A DNA stretch of 64,000 bases from Ga0077527 sp964433345 (GTDB lineage Bacteria > Pseudomonadota > Gammaproteobacteria > Burkholderiales > SG8-41). The DNA lies in the NCBI GenBank assembly GCA_964433345.1, contig CAYSQJ010000007.1:62001-126000 (forward strand). The letters are read 5' to 3'. This document shows, one piece after another, positions 16,940 to 25,352 of this stretch. Under the pieces are notes generated by a model that ran no database searches, had not been told where the DNA came from, and saw only the letters and a program-made list of their open reading frames with translations. The translations under genes and the position numbers were made by a program. Positions within the stretch are counted from its first letter, which is position 1. Each line of letters opens with the position of its first letter.

Positions 16940-18220
16940 CTAGTTTTTGGCTGAAGCCGGAATCTGCCATCCGGACTGCAGGCGGCGGCGCACCGGCTGC
17001 AGGCGCAGCCGGGCATGCACCGGCAGCCCGGCGCTGAACGGCGGCCAGGCTTCACCACGGATCAGCGGTCCGAAATAGCGGCGCGCCTGCGCGCTCAGGC
17101 GATAGCCGTCCGCGGTGAGGAAGCGGCGGGGCAGGCGCTTCTCGCGGCTCATGATCCGTGCGAGCGGTGCTGCCATGATCCGCCAGCTGCAGGGCTGACC
17201 GACGTTGCGACGGAATACCGGCATCACGTCGCTGCGGCCCTGCAATGCGTATTCGACGGCACTGCGGCCGGCGGCATAGGCCAGGTCGACGTCGGTTTTC
17301 GAAGCGAGATGACGGGCTGCCCGCTGCACGTAGTCGAGTACGCTCCAGTGCACCTTGACGTCGAGCGCACCGCGCAGCATGGCGGCGATCAGCGGCGCGA
17401 CGCCGCCGAGCTGTTCGTGGCCCGGAATGCCGTCACCGCCAGCCTGGGTCAGGCGGCGGCCGTCGCGCAGGCGGATGCCTTCGGCGACCGCAACGGCGCA
17501 CCAGCCATGGCGCTCTACACGCGCCTTGACCGCGGCGATGAAACGCCGCCGGTCGAAGTGCACCTCGGGCACCAGCAGCAGCAAGGGGCCGTCCTCACCA
17601 GCCGACAGGGACATGCCGCAGGCTGCCGCGATCCATCCGGTGTAGCGGCCCATGACTTCCATGACGAATACCTTGGTCGAACTGTGCGCCATCGACGCCA
17701 GGTCGGCCATGGCCTCGCGCAGGCTGCTCGCCACATACTTGGCCACCGAGCCGAAGCCGGGGCTGAAGTCGGAGCCCACGATGTCGTTGTCGATCGTCTT
17801 CGGCACGGCGATGGAGATCACCGGCTGGCCGAGCTGCGGCAGTATCGTGGCGATCTGGTGCGCAGTTTCGGCGGAGCCGTTGCCGCCGTTGTAGAAAAAG
17901 TAGCCGATGTCGTGGGCGCGGAACACCGCAGCCAGCCGCTCGAAATGCGGCCTGCCCAGCGGCAGGGGCGGCAGGTCATAGCGGCAGGAGCCGAAAATGC
18001 CCCCCGGGGTATGCATCAGGGCGCGGATGGCGGCTGCCGGCTCAAAGCTCGTGTCGAGCAGATCCTCGTCGAGCGCGCCAAGGATGCCGTTGTGCGCGGC
18101 GTAGACCCTGCCGATGCGGCTGCGGTTGCGGCGCGCGGCCTCGATCACGCCGCAGGCGCTGGCATTGATGGTGGCGGTGACTCCGCCGGACTGGGCGTAG
18201 AGGACGTTTTTCGCTGGCAC
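16940..18220 (-). CDS. 6-phosphofructokinase of the PPi-dependent (PFP) clade
   Basis: 426 residues, the size of PFP-type enzymes. It phosphorylates fructose 6-phosphate. The clade signatures PKTIDNDI (Lys typical of PPi users) and PGFGSVAKY, VMGRYTGW are present. However the phosphoryl-donor motif reads GGNGS, with Gly where PPi-dependent enzymes have Asp (GGNDS/GGGDS), which is the residue type of ATP users. Donor specificity is therefore uncertain. GTG start at 18220, 22 bp after the adk stop; next to hppA. Confidence 0.88.
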   Translation of the reverse strand: MPAKNVLYAQSGGVTATINASACGVIEAARRNRSRIGRVYAAHNGILGALDEDLLDTSFEPAAAIRALMHTPGGIFGSCRYDLPPLPLGRPHFERLAAVFRAHDIGYFFYNGGNGSAETAHQIATILPQLGQPVISIAVPKTIDNDIVGSDFSPGFGSVAKYVASSLREAMADLASMAHSSTKVFVMEVMGRYTGWIAAACGMSLSAGEDGPLLLLVPEVHFDRRRFIAAVKARVERHGWCAVAVAEGIRLRDGRRLTQAGGDGIPGHEQLGGVAPLIAAMLRGALDVKVHWSVLDYVQRAARHLASKTDVDLAYAAGRSAVEYALQGRSDVMPVFRRNVGQPCSWRIMAAPLARIMSREKRLPRRFLTADGYRLSAQARRYFGPLIRGEAWPPFSAGLPVHARLRLQPVRRRLQSGWQIPASAKN

Positions 18221-18242
18221 GGCGCGATCGGCGGCTTGCGCC

Positions 18243-18929
18243 TTATTTTTCGCTGCCCCGGGTGCGCGCGGTATGGGATTCGATTGCGGCGAATATCTTG
18301 TCGCGGATGTGCTCGACCGAGCCGCGGCCGTAAATGTTGATGTAATGCGGCGCGCGGGGATCGCCGCTGGCGGCCCAGCTGAGGTAGTAGTTGATCAGCG
18401 GCTTGGTCTGCTCATGGTAGGTCTGGATGCGGCGCTTCACCGTATCCTCGTTGTCATCGCTGCGCTGGACCAGGGGCTCGCCGGTGACGTCGTCCTTTCC
18501 GGGCACGCGCGGCGGCTTGAATTCGATGTGATAGGAACGGCCCGATGCCATGTGCACGCGCCGGCCGCTCATGCGGCGCAGGATTTCGCCGTCGCCCACT
18601 TCGATCTCGATGACGAAGTTGATGTCGATGCCGGCCTGGCGCAGTGCTTCGGCCTGGGGCAGCGTGCGCGGAAATCCGTCCATGATGAAGCCGTTGACGC
18701 AGTCAGGTGCCTTGATGCGTTCCTTGACCAGTTCGATGACCAGGTGGTCGGGCACCAGGGCGCCGCGATCCATGTGGCCACGGACTTCGTTGCCGAGCGG
18801 ACTGTTCGCCTTCATTGCCGCACGCAGCATGTCGCCGGTCGATATCTGGGGAATCCTGTAGCGATCGATCAGGAATTGGGCCTGGGTGCCTTTGCCGGCA
18901 CCGGGCAGGCCGAGCAGGAGTATGCGCAT
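18243..18929 (-). CDS. adk: Adenylate kinase
   Basis: 228 residues, long form with a lid domain. P-loop GLPGAGKGTQ at the N terminus, NMP-binding ISTGDMLRAA, FIMDGFPRTLPQAE, and the lid (GRRVHMASGRSYH...). It interconverts AMP, ADP and ATP. The lid lacks the zinc Cys set. ATG 18929 gives the standard N terminus MRILLLG; the longer frame is not used. Confidence 0.97.
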   Translation of the reverse strand: MRILLLGLPGAGKGTQAQFLIDRYRIPQISTGDMLRAAMKANSPLGNEVRGHMDRGALVPDHLVIELVKERIKAPDCVNGFIMDGFPRTLPQAEALRQAGIDINFVIEIEVGDGEILRRMSGRRVHMASGRSYHIEFKPPRVPGKDDVTGEPLVQRSDDNEDTVKRRIQTYHEQTKPLINYYLSWAASGDPRAPHYINIYGRGSVEHIRDKIFAAIESHTARTRGSEK

Positions 18930-19002
18930 CGGGGTGCCGTATTCGGGTTGGGAGAGAGAGTATAGCCGCGTCGTTGCCCTGCTCAAAATGAGCGGCAGGT
19001 TT

Positions 19003-19761
19003 TCAGCGGCGCAGCAGGCGACGCAACCGCCGCAGGTCTTCCGGGGTGTCGACGCCCGGATGGGGCGCCGCGGCGGTGATGGCGACGCTGATGCGGTAGC
19101 CATGGGCCAGCGCGCGCAACTGCTCCAGTGCCTCGGCACGCTCGGCGGCTGCCGGTTTCAGCCGGCTGTAGGCGCGAAGAAAGCCGCAGCGGTAGGCATA
19201 AATGCCGAGGTGGCGCAGGGCGGACAGACCGGCCGGAAGGCTGCGGATGCCCCGCGCGAAGGCGTCGCGAGCCCAGGGAATCGGCGCCCGGCTGAAATAA
19301 AGGGCATAGCCCTCGTTATCGAGTACGACCTTCACCACGTTGGGATTGGCCATGTCGCGGGCGTCGCGGATGCGGCAGGCCGCGGTGGCAATGGCCGCCT
19401 TGCGGTGGACGGCAAGATTTTCGGCGACGCGCCGGATCAGCGCCGGCGCGATCAGGGGTTCGTCGCCCTGCACGTTGACGACGATGGCGTTCGCCGGAAG
19501 GCGCAGCTTCTGCGCCACTTCGGCGAGACGGTCGGTGCCGGTGGCATGGCCGGCACGCGTCATCAGCGCTTCGTGGCCGTGGTCGTTGACGGCATTGGCG
19601 ATGCGCGTGTCATCAGTGGCCACGATCACGCGCTCGGCACCGCTGCGTGCGGCGCGTTCTGCAACACGGACAACCATAGGCCTGCCGCCGATGTCGACCA
19701 GCGGCTTTCCGGGAAAGCGCGAGGAGGCGTGGCGGGCAGGAATGATGACGGTGAATTTCAT
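19003..19761 (-). CDS. kdsB: CMP-KDO synthetase (3-deoxy-manno-octulosonate cytidylyltransferase)
   Basis: 252 residues. Motifs: IIPARHASSRFPGKPL at the N terminus, VNVQGDEPLI in the centre, and PNVVKVV...FSRAPIPW. It activates KDO with CTP for lipopolysaccharide inner core synthesis in the cytoplasm. It is in the conserved run lpxK-trm112-kdsB-adk. A 71-bp gap separates it from the small Trm112-like gene. Confidence 0.97.
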   Translation of the reverse strand: MKFTVIIPARHASSRFPGKPLVDIGGRPMVVRVAERAARSGAERVIVATDDTRIANAVNDHGHEALMTRAGHATGTDRLAEVAQKLRLPANAIVVNVQGDEPLIAPALIRRVAENLAVHRKAAIATAACRIRDARDMANPNVVKVVLDNEGYALYFSRAPIPWARDAFARGIRSLPAGLSALRHLGIYAYRCGFLRAYSRLKPAAAERAEALEQLRALAHGYRISVAITAAAPHPGVDTPEDLRRLRRLLRR

Positions 19762-19832
19762 TGCCGAGTGAGGGGTGAGGGGTGAGGAGTGAGGGGCGGG
19801 TTTGCCCGATCCTCATTCCTCGATCCGCAATC

Positions 19833-20012
19833 CTAGACCTCTTCCTCCGGGGGCAGCTTGCGCGCGTCTTCCTCGAGCATCACCGGTATCCCGTCCTGTA
19901 TAGGGTAGCCGAGCCGGCAGGGTTTGCAGATGAATTCGGCGGCTGCCTTGCGATAGAGCAGGGAGCCCTTGCAGATCGGGCACACGAGTATGTCGAGCAG
20001 TTTGTCATCCAT
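19833..20012 (-). CDS. Trm112-family zinc-ribbon protein (YcaR-like)
   Basis: 59 residues with the zinc ligands C11, C14, C29 and C32 and the family ends MDDKLLDILVCPICKG and YPIQDGIPVML. Its start overlaps the lpxK stop region by 8 bp, the usual arrangement between lpxK and kdsB. Its role in bacteria is unclear; eukaryotic Trm112 activates methyltransferases. Confidence 0.93.
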   Translation of the reverse strand: MDDKLLDILVCPICKGSLLYRKAAAEFICKPCRLGYPIQDGIPVMLEEDARKLPPEEEV

Positions 20013-21000
20013 GTCGGGCAGCCTGGGGGAGAAGGGCGGTGATGAGATCGCCGAGCCGGGCGTCGATGTCGGCATCGACGATCAGCGCCCATTGATTTTC
20101 ATTCGCGAATGCCGCGCATTTTACCGCATCCTTCTCGGTCATCACGACTGGTGCTCCGTCGCCGAAGGCGAGATCCGAGGCGCAGTAAGGGTGATGATCG
20201 GGAAAGGGGTGTTCGATGCACTCCAGTCCGAGTTCTCGAAGGTGTCCGAAAAAACGCCGCGGGTTGCCGATGCCGGCGACTGCATGCACCACGGTGCCGC
20301 CAAGATCCGCAGCCGTCACCAGCTGTTGCGGACGGACGAGGTTGCGGAAGTGACTGCCGCGCAGGCGCATCGACAAGGCTCCTGGAACCGGAAGGGCCGT
20401 CGCGCCGTCGTTGATCACCACCGCATCGACCGTGGCCAGCCGGGACGGCGGCTCGCGCAGCGGGCCGGCCGGCAGTGGCCAGCCGTTGCCGAGACCGCGC
20501 ATGCCGTCGATCACGGCGATTTCGAAGTCGCGGGCGAGCCGGTAATGCTGCAGGCCGTCATCGCTGACAATCACGTCCACTTCCGGGTGTGCCGCGCGCA
20601 GTGCTGCCGCGGTGGCGGCGCGATCCACGCCGACCCAGACCGGACAGGCGGCACGCAGCGCGAGCAGGCAGGGCTCGTCCCCGAAGTCGGCCGGCGCGCC
20701 GTCCGCCGGAACGGCGCGCGGCTCGCGACGCCTGCTGCCGTGACCGCGGCTGATGATGGCCGGATGCATGCCCTTGCTCTGCAGGAATTGCGCGAGCCAC
20801 AGCACCAGCGGCGTTTTGCCGGTGCCGCCGGCGGTGATGTTGCCGACGACGATGACCGGCACGCCGGGATGCCGGCTGCTCAGCAAGCCGTGCCGCCAGG
20901 CGAGGCGACGCAGTGCAGCGATTACGGCAAACAGCGCGGCAAGCGGCAGCAGCAGCAGGCTTTTCAGGTTGCGGTGTTGCCAGTGTGCGGGTGCGGACAT
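20005..21000 (-). CDS. lpxK: Tetraacyldisaccharide 4'-kinase
   Basis: 331 residues. N-terminal membrane anchor (about residues 14-32), then a P-loop VGNITAGGTGKTPLV and the catalytic region DVIVSDDGLQHYRL. It phosphorylates the lipid A disaccharide at the inner face of the inner membrane. ATG 21000; overlaps the next gene by 8 bp. Confidence 0.96.
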   Translation of the reverse strand: MSAPAHWQHRNLKSLLLLPLAALFAVIAALRRLAWRHGLLSSRHPGVPVIVVGNITAGGTGKTPLVLWLAQFLQSKGMHPAIISRGHGSRRREPRAVPADGAPADFGDEPCLLALRAACPVWVGVDRAATAAALRAAHPEVDVIVSDDGLQHYRLARDFEIAVIDGMRGLGNGWPLPAGPLREPPSRLATVDAVVINDGATALPVPGALSMRLRGSHFRNLVRPQQLVTAADLGGTVVHAVAGIGNPRRFFGHLRELGLECIEHPFPDHHPYCASDLAFGDGAPVVMTEKDAVKCAAFANENQWALIVDADIDARLGDLITALLPQAARHG

Positions 21001-21205
21001 GACGGGCGAAGGTTAGCAGGCTGCTGGAATTCCCGGGACTGATGCCGTTCGTCGACTCAATGGGTTGTTCGACTCCCGTTAAATCAGGGACTTGCACGCT
21101 TGCGCGCGCGGCCAATGCGCCCCCAACGCATTTGCGCATCACTTTTTGAACGACCTGTCAGCCCGTTTGCGGCAGGCCGTCGACGGTGCCGCAGGGCAAA
21201 GGGTC

Positions 21206-21622
21206 TTACTTCGGCGCCTGGGTGGTGAAGGTGATCCTGGCGTAGCCCGTGCGCTGTGCGGCTTCCATGACCCGCACCACAGCCTGGTGAGCGGCGTTGG
21301 CGTCGGCGTTGATGACGACGACGGGATCCTTCATGTCGCCCGCAGCGGACTTCAGCGCGGCGCCCAGCGCTGCTGCGTTGCCGCCGGCCACCGCGACCTT
21401 GTTGATCGTGTAGTTGCCCTTGGCATCAACGCCGACGTCGATCTGTTCGGGCCGCTCCGGCGCCTTGCCGGCTTCGGCGGTGGGCAGGTTGATCTGCAGT
21501 TCCGCGAAACGCGAATAGGTGGTGGTGACCATCAGGAAAATCAGGATCACCAGCAGGACGTCGATCAGCGGAATGAAATTGATCTCCGGCTCTTCGCGAA
21601 AGGCGCGGGTGCGGAATTTCAT
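21206..21622 (-). CDS. exbD: ExbD/TolR-type biopolymer transport protein
   Basis: 138 residues. One membrane helix near the N terminus with the catalytic Asp in INFIPLIDVLLVILIFLMV, followed by a periplasmic domain. It is the proton-channel partner of ExbB. It starts 24 bp after the exbB stop. A 205-bp gap without a clear gene separates it from lpxK. Confidence 0.93.
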   Translation of the reverse strand: MKFRTRAFREEPEINFIPLIDVLLVILIFLMVTTTYSRFAELQINLPTAEAGKAPERPEQIDVGVDAKGNYTINKVAVAGGNAAALGAALKSAAGDMKDPVVVINADANAAHQAVVRVMEAAQRTGYARITFTTQAPK

Positions 21623-21646
21623 GCCTGGACTCCGGGGCCTGTCATC

Positions 21647-22255
21647 TCAGGCGTCGCGTTCGCCGTGCACGATTTCCACCAGCTTCACGGCCTGGATCTG
21701 CATCTCGACCAGCAGTGCGTCGACGCGGGTGCGGAAGTAACGGTAGAACACCATGCTCGGCACCGCGACGACCAGGCCGAAGGCGGTGTTGTAGAGCGCG
21801 ATCGAAATACCCTGCGCCAGCGCCAGCGGGTTGCTGCCCTGCGGGCCCTGGGAGCCGAAAATCTCGATCATGCCGATCACCGTGCCGAAGAGGCCCAGCA
21901 GCGGCGCGATCGCGGCAATGGTGCCGAGGCTGGTCAGGAAGCGTTCAAGGTCGATGGCCACCAGATGTCCGGCTTCCTCGATCGATTCCTTCATCACCGC
22001 GGGGCTGCGTTTTTCATTGCGCAGTCCGGCGGCAAGAATCTGGCCCAGCGGCGAGCTCGCGGCGAGCTGCGCCAGCAGCTGCGGGGTGACGCCGTTCTGG
22101 CGGTAGGCCTGCACTGCATGGGCAAGCGTGCTCTTCGGCAGCACGACGTTTTCGCGCAGTGACCACAGACGCTCGCCGATGATGGCGAGGGCGATGACGG
22201 AGCAGAGGATCAGGGGCCAGATCGGCCAGCCGGCAGCTTCAATGATGGATAACAC
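21647..22255 (-). CDS. exbB: ExbB/TolQ-type proton channel subunit
   Basis: 202 residues with three membrane segments and the conserved LGTIAAIAPLLGLFGTVIGMI and ALYNTAFGLVVAVPSM regions. With ExbD it turns proton flow into force on TonB or a related partner. GTG start at 22255. It leads the leftward run exbB-exbD-lpxK-trm112-kdsB-adk-PFK-hppA. Confidence 0.93.
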   Translation of the reverse strand: MLSIIEAAGWPIWPLILCSVIALAIIGERLWSLRENVVLPKSTLAHAVQAYRQNGVTPQLLAQLAASSPLGQILAAGLRNEKRSPAVMKESIEEAGHLVAIDLERFLTSLGTIAAIAPLLGLFGTVIGMIEIFGSQGPQGSNPLALAQGISIALYNTAFGLVVAVPSMVFYRYFRTRVDALLVEMQIQAVKLVEIVHGERDA

Positions 22256-22387
22256 GCGGTGCTTTCGGTGAATGTTGCGGGAGGTGCCGAAAAAATTCGC
22301 GTAACTGTAGCTGCCATGCGCGTAATGGGCAAGCCGGACCGCCGGTCCATCATCGCAAAACCGTTGAGCGGCAAGGCCTTTTTCGGC

Positions 22388-22410
22388 TTGTCCACAATTG
22401 CTGTGGATAA
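22388..22410. promoter_or_regulatory. Inverted pair of DnaA-box-like 9-mers
   Basis: TTGTCCACA (22388-22396) and TGTGGATAA (22402-22410, the reverse complement of the consensus TTATCCACA) are separated by 5 bp. The second matches the consensus box exactly; the first has one change. Confidence 0.5.
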
Positions 22411-22490
22411 GCCTGTGTGCAGCATGTCGAATGCGTCGCTAAGTGGCCTGCGCCACAGCATTTTTGCCGGATTGCCTGTTTGTTAAACAT

Positions 22491-22520
22491 GAAAATTTAT
22501 ACAATAAAAACAGATACTTG
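22491..22520 (-). repeat. AT-rich leader element, diverged copy (exbB side)
   Basis: On the minus strand this reads CAAGTATCTGTTTTTATTGT..., close to the element before miaA and ppk2. It lies about 235 nt upstream of exbB in the same orientation. Confidence 0.5.
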
Positions 22521-22661
22521 CAATTATGTCGCGATGATGACGGCATCCCCTCTCCGCCACAGGGCTGAAATGCGCTGCGCTGTGGATGGCGACTTGCCGG
22601 AAAACCGTTTTGCATCCGCGGTTTGCGTCATCGGCACGGCAGGTCTGCGGTGTGCGCCGGC

Positions 22662-22667
22662 TATACT
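22662..22667 (+). promoter_or_regulatory. -10 box of uup, leaderless spacing
   Basis: TATACT ends 6 nt before the uup ATG and there is no Shine-Dalgarno sequence, so the transcript probably starts at the A of the start codon. Confidence 0.5.
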
Positions 22668-22673
22668 CGACCC

Positions 22674-24488
22674 ATGGCTTTACTGACGATAGACAATGCC
22701 GAACTTGTATTCGGCCTGCATCCGCTGCTCGACCGTGCCAACCTGACCGTCCAGGACGGCGAACGCATCGGACTGATCGGCCGCAATGGTACTGGCAAGT
22801 CCTCGCTGCTCAACATCATCGCCGGCCGCGGCGCGCTCGATGACGGCGCAATCCGCCTCCAAGACGGTCTGCGCGTGGTGATGGTCGAGCAGGAGCCGCT
22901 GCTGCCCGAAGCGGACAGCCTGCATGCCAGCCTCACCGCGCGCGGCGGGCTGGAGGACATGCATGACGAGCGCGAACGCTGGCGCGCCGATGCGCGGCTG
23001 TTCGAGTATCTGCACCGTTTCGGCCTCGATGAGTCGCGCCCGCCACAGACGGCTTCCGGCGGCGAACGCAAACGCGCCGCGCTGGCATTGGCACTGGCGA
23101 TGCAGCCCGATCTGCTGCTGCTCGACGAGCCGACCAACCATCTCGACATCGCCGGCATCACGCTGCTCGAGGATCTGCTGCTCAGGGGGCAGGCCCGCTC
23201 GGCGATCATCATCACCCATGACCGTGCTTTCCTCGACCGCGTCTCCACGCGCATCGTCGAACTCGATCGCGGTCTGCTGCGCTCCTACCCGGGTAATTTC
23301 TCCGCCTATGAGGAGCGCAAGGCCGACCAGCTCGCCGAGGAAGAAAAAGCCAGCCGCCGTTTCGACAAATTCTGGGCCCAGGAAGAGGTGTGGATCCGCC
23401 AGGGCATCAAGGCGCGCCGCACCCGCAACGAAGGCCGTGTGCGGCGGCTGGAAGCGCTGCGTGTGGAGCGCGCGGCTCGCCGTGAGCGCATCGGCAACGT
23501 CAAACTGGCGCTGGACGCTGGTGAACGCTCCGGCAAACTGGTCGCCGAACTGACCGGTGTGAGCAAGAGTTTTGACGGCAGGCATCTGATCAGAAACCTT
23601 GATCTGCGCATTCTGCGCGGCGATCGCATCGGCCTGATCGGCGCCAATGGCGCGGGCAAATCGACGCTGATCAAGATCATCCTGGGGCAACTCGCGCCTG
23701 ACGCCGGCGAAGTGCGGTTGGGTACAAAACTGGAGATTGCCTATTTCGACCAGTTGCGCGATCAGCTCGATCCCGACCAAACGCTGGTCGAAACCATCAG
23801 CCCCGGCTCGGAATGGGTGGAGACCGCGGACGGCCGAAAGCACGTGATGAGTTACCTGTCGGACTTTCTGTTTCCACCGCAGCGCGCCCAGGCCAAGGTG
23901 AGCATGCTGTCGGGCGGTGAACGCAACCGGCTGCTTCTGGCACGGCTGTTCGCACGACCGGCCAACGTGTTGGTGCTGGACGAACCGACCAATGATCTCG
24001 ACATCGAGTCACTGGAACTGCTGGAAGACACGCTGCAGGGTTATCGGGGCACACTGCTGCTGGTGAGCCACGACCGGGCGTTCCTCGACAACGTGGTGAC
24101 CCAGACCTTGGTGGCCGAGGGCGAAGGGCGGTGGAAGGAATACGTTGGCGGTTACAGCGACTGGCTGCAGCAGCGGCCGGCGGCGGCGCCTGCCGCCGGT
24201 CCGGCCGCGGCGGTGTCGGCCAAACCGGCTGCACGCACGACGGCCCCGGCGAAGAAGCTCGGGTTCAGGGAGCAGCGCGAGCTGGAGCAGTTACCGGGCG
24301 AACTGGAGGCGCTGGAAAAGGAACAGGCGGATCTCGCGCTGCGCATGAGCAGCCCCGAATACCACTGGCAAGGTCCGGCGCAGCTGAAGGCCGACCGTGA
24401 ACGTGCGGCGGCCATCGAAGCACTGCTGGCGGAAAAATTTGAACGCTGGGCCGAGTTGGACCGGCGCGCGGCACCGGTTGCCGGTTAG
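22674..24488 (+). CDS. uup: ABC-F ATPase Uup
   Basis: 604 residues: two ATP-binding domains (Walker A GRNGTGKSS and GANGAGKST; signature ASGGERKRAA and LSGGERNRLL; DEPTNHLDI and DEPTNDLDI), an arm/linker between them rich in Arg and Glu, and a C-terminal coiled-coil extension (about residues 530-600) typical of Uup. No membrane domain. ABC-F proteins act on the ribosome; Uup also affects transposon excision and branched DNA. The ATG at 22674 follows TATACT by 6 nt, without a ribosome binding site. Confidence 0.93.
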   Translation: MALLTIDNAELVFGLHPLLDRANLTVQDGERIGLIGRNGTGKSSLLNIIAGRGALDDGAIRLQDGLRVVMVEQEPLLPEADSLHASLTARGGLEDMHDERERWRADARLFEYLHRFGLDESRPPQTASGGERKRAALALALAMQPDLLLLDEPTNHLDIAGITLLEDLLLRGQARSAIIITHDRAFLDRVSTRIVELDRGLLRSYPGNFSAYEERKADQLAEEEKASRRFDKFWAQEEVWIRQGIKARRTRNEGRVRRLEALRVERAARRERIGNVKLALDAGERSGKLVAELTGVSKSFDGRHLIRNLDLRILRGDRIGLIGANGAGKSTLIKIILGQLAPDAGEVRLGTKLEIAYFDQLRDQLDPDQTLVETISPGSEWVETADGRKHVMSYLSDFLFPPQRAQAKVSMLSGGERNRLLLARLFARPANVLVLDEPTNDLDIESLELLEDTLQGYRGTLLLVSHDRAFLDNVVTQTLVAEGEGRWKEYVGGYSDWLQQRPAAAPAAGPAAAVSAKPAARTTAPAKKLGFREQRELEQLPGELEALEKEQADLALRMSSPEYHWQGPAQLKADRERAAAIEALLAEKFERWAELDRRAAPVAG

Positions 24489-24504
24489 GCGACCGTCCCG
24501 ACCC

Positions 24505-25260
24505 TCAGTTCAGGAAATAGTCGACCGTCACCACCACACGGATACGTTTGTTCGGGCTGGACATGGCGGCCTGTCCTCCGCCATCACCTTCGCCCCCGGC
24601 CAGCTGATCCCTGTTGGCGATCGTGAACAGGCCCTGGCTGGCACGGCGCATGCTGCCGACCGCGCTGCCGCTGTCTGCGGCAAACTGCCGCGCGGCCTCG
24701 CGTGCCGCTTTTGTCGCGTCGGCCATCATTGCGGGTTTGACCGAATTCAGCTGTGTGAACAGGAACTGCGGGCTGTTGCCGTCCCAGTTGCCCTGCGATG
24801 ACAGCACGATGCCGGCGGCAACCAGCTGGTCGGTCATCTGGCTGACTTTCCGCACCGTCTCCACATCCCTGCTGCGGATCAGGATGGTGTATTCAACGAT
24901 GTAACGCAGCGCATTGTTGTTCTGGTTGTAATCGTTGGACTGCCGGTCCTGTACACGGACATTCTGGCTGGCCACTGCATCCGCCGGAATGCCGTTCTTC
25001 TCCAGGAATTCCATCACCTTGCCGCGCGCTTCGTCGGCGGAGTGGTTGACTTCGCCCAGGCTGTTGCCCGCGGAGCGGACCTTGATCGGCCAGATCGCAA
25101 GGTCCGCGACGACGTCCTTCTCGGCGAGTCCGCGCACGGTCACGTAGCGGTCGCCACTTTTCGCGTTTTCAACCGCGCGGGCAAGCAGGGCGCCACCGGT
25201 GATCAGGCCGATGGCGATGCCTGAGGCGAGAATGAGTGCGGACAGTCGGTCGCTGGTCAC
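24505..25260 (-). CDS. SIMPL-domain (DUF541) periplasmic protein
   Basis: 251 residues from the GTG at 25260, which has AGGAG seven bases upstream; an ATG at 25302 would add 14 residues without a better site. One N-terminal hydrophobic anchor (LILASGIAIGLITGGALLA) precedes the SIMPL domain, with VTVRGLAEKDV and the C-terminal RVVVTVDYFLN. Function unknown; homologues are envelope proteins linked to stress. Convergent with uup, divergent from xseA. Confidence 0.88.
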   Translation of the reverse strand: MTSDRLSALILASGIAIGLITGGALLARAVENAKSGDRYVTVRGLAEKDVVADLAIWPIKVRSAGNSLGEVNHSADEARGKVMEFLEKNGIPADAVASQNVRVQDRQSNDYNQNNNALRYIVEYTILIRSRDVETVRKVSQMTDQLVAAGIVLSSQGNWDGNSPQFLFTQLNSVKPAMMADATKAAREAARQFAADSGSAVGSMRRASQGLFTIANRDQLAGGEGDGGGQAAMSSPNKRIRVVVTVDYFLN

Positions 25261-25340
25261 GGGTGCTCCTGGTTCGCCGGTACGGCGGGATTCGGACCAC
25301 ATGATATCGTAGCGATGGTTGCCGAAGATGCGGCTGCGCG

Positions 25341-25346
25341 TACAAT
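25341..25346 (+). promoter_or_regulatory. -10 box of xseA, leaderless spacing
   Basis: TACAAT ends 6 nt before the xseA ATG, with no Shine-Dalgarno sequence between. Same geometry as uup and higB. Confidence 0.5.
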
Positions 25347-25352
25347 GCCGCG

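Larger units (their letters stand above)
22256..22661. other. Intergenic control region between exbB and uup
   Basis: About 400 bp between divergent genes. It holds paired DnaA-box-like sites (22388-22410), an AT-rich leader element on the exbB strand (22491-22520) and a -10 hexamer for uup. No credible ORF. Confidence 0.6.

Noticed and set aside
22388..22520. Replication origin
   Set aside because: Only two DnaA-like boxes and one AT-rich segment; no dnaA, dnaN, gidA or parAB nearby.
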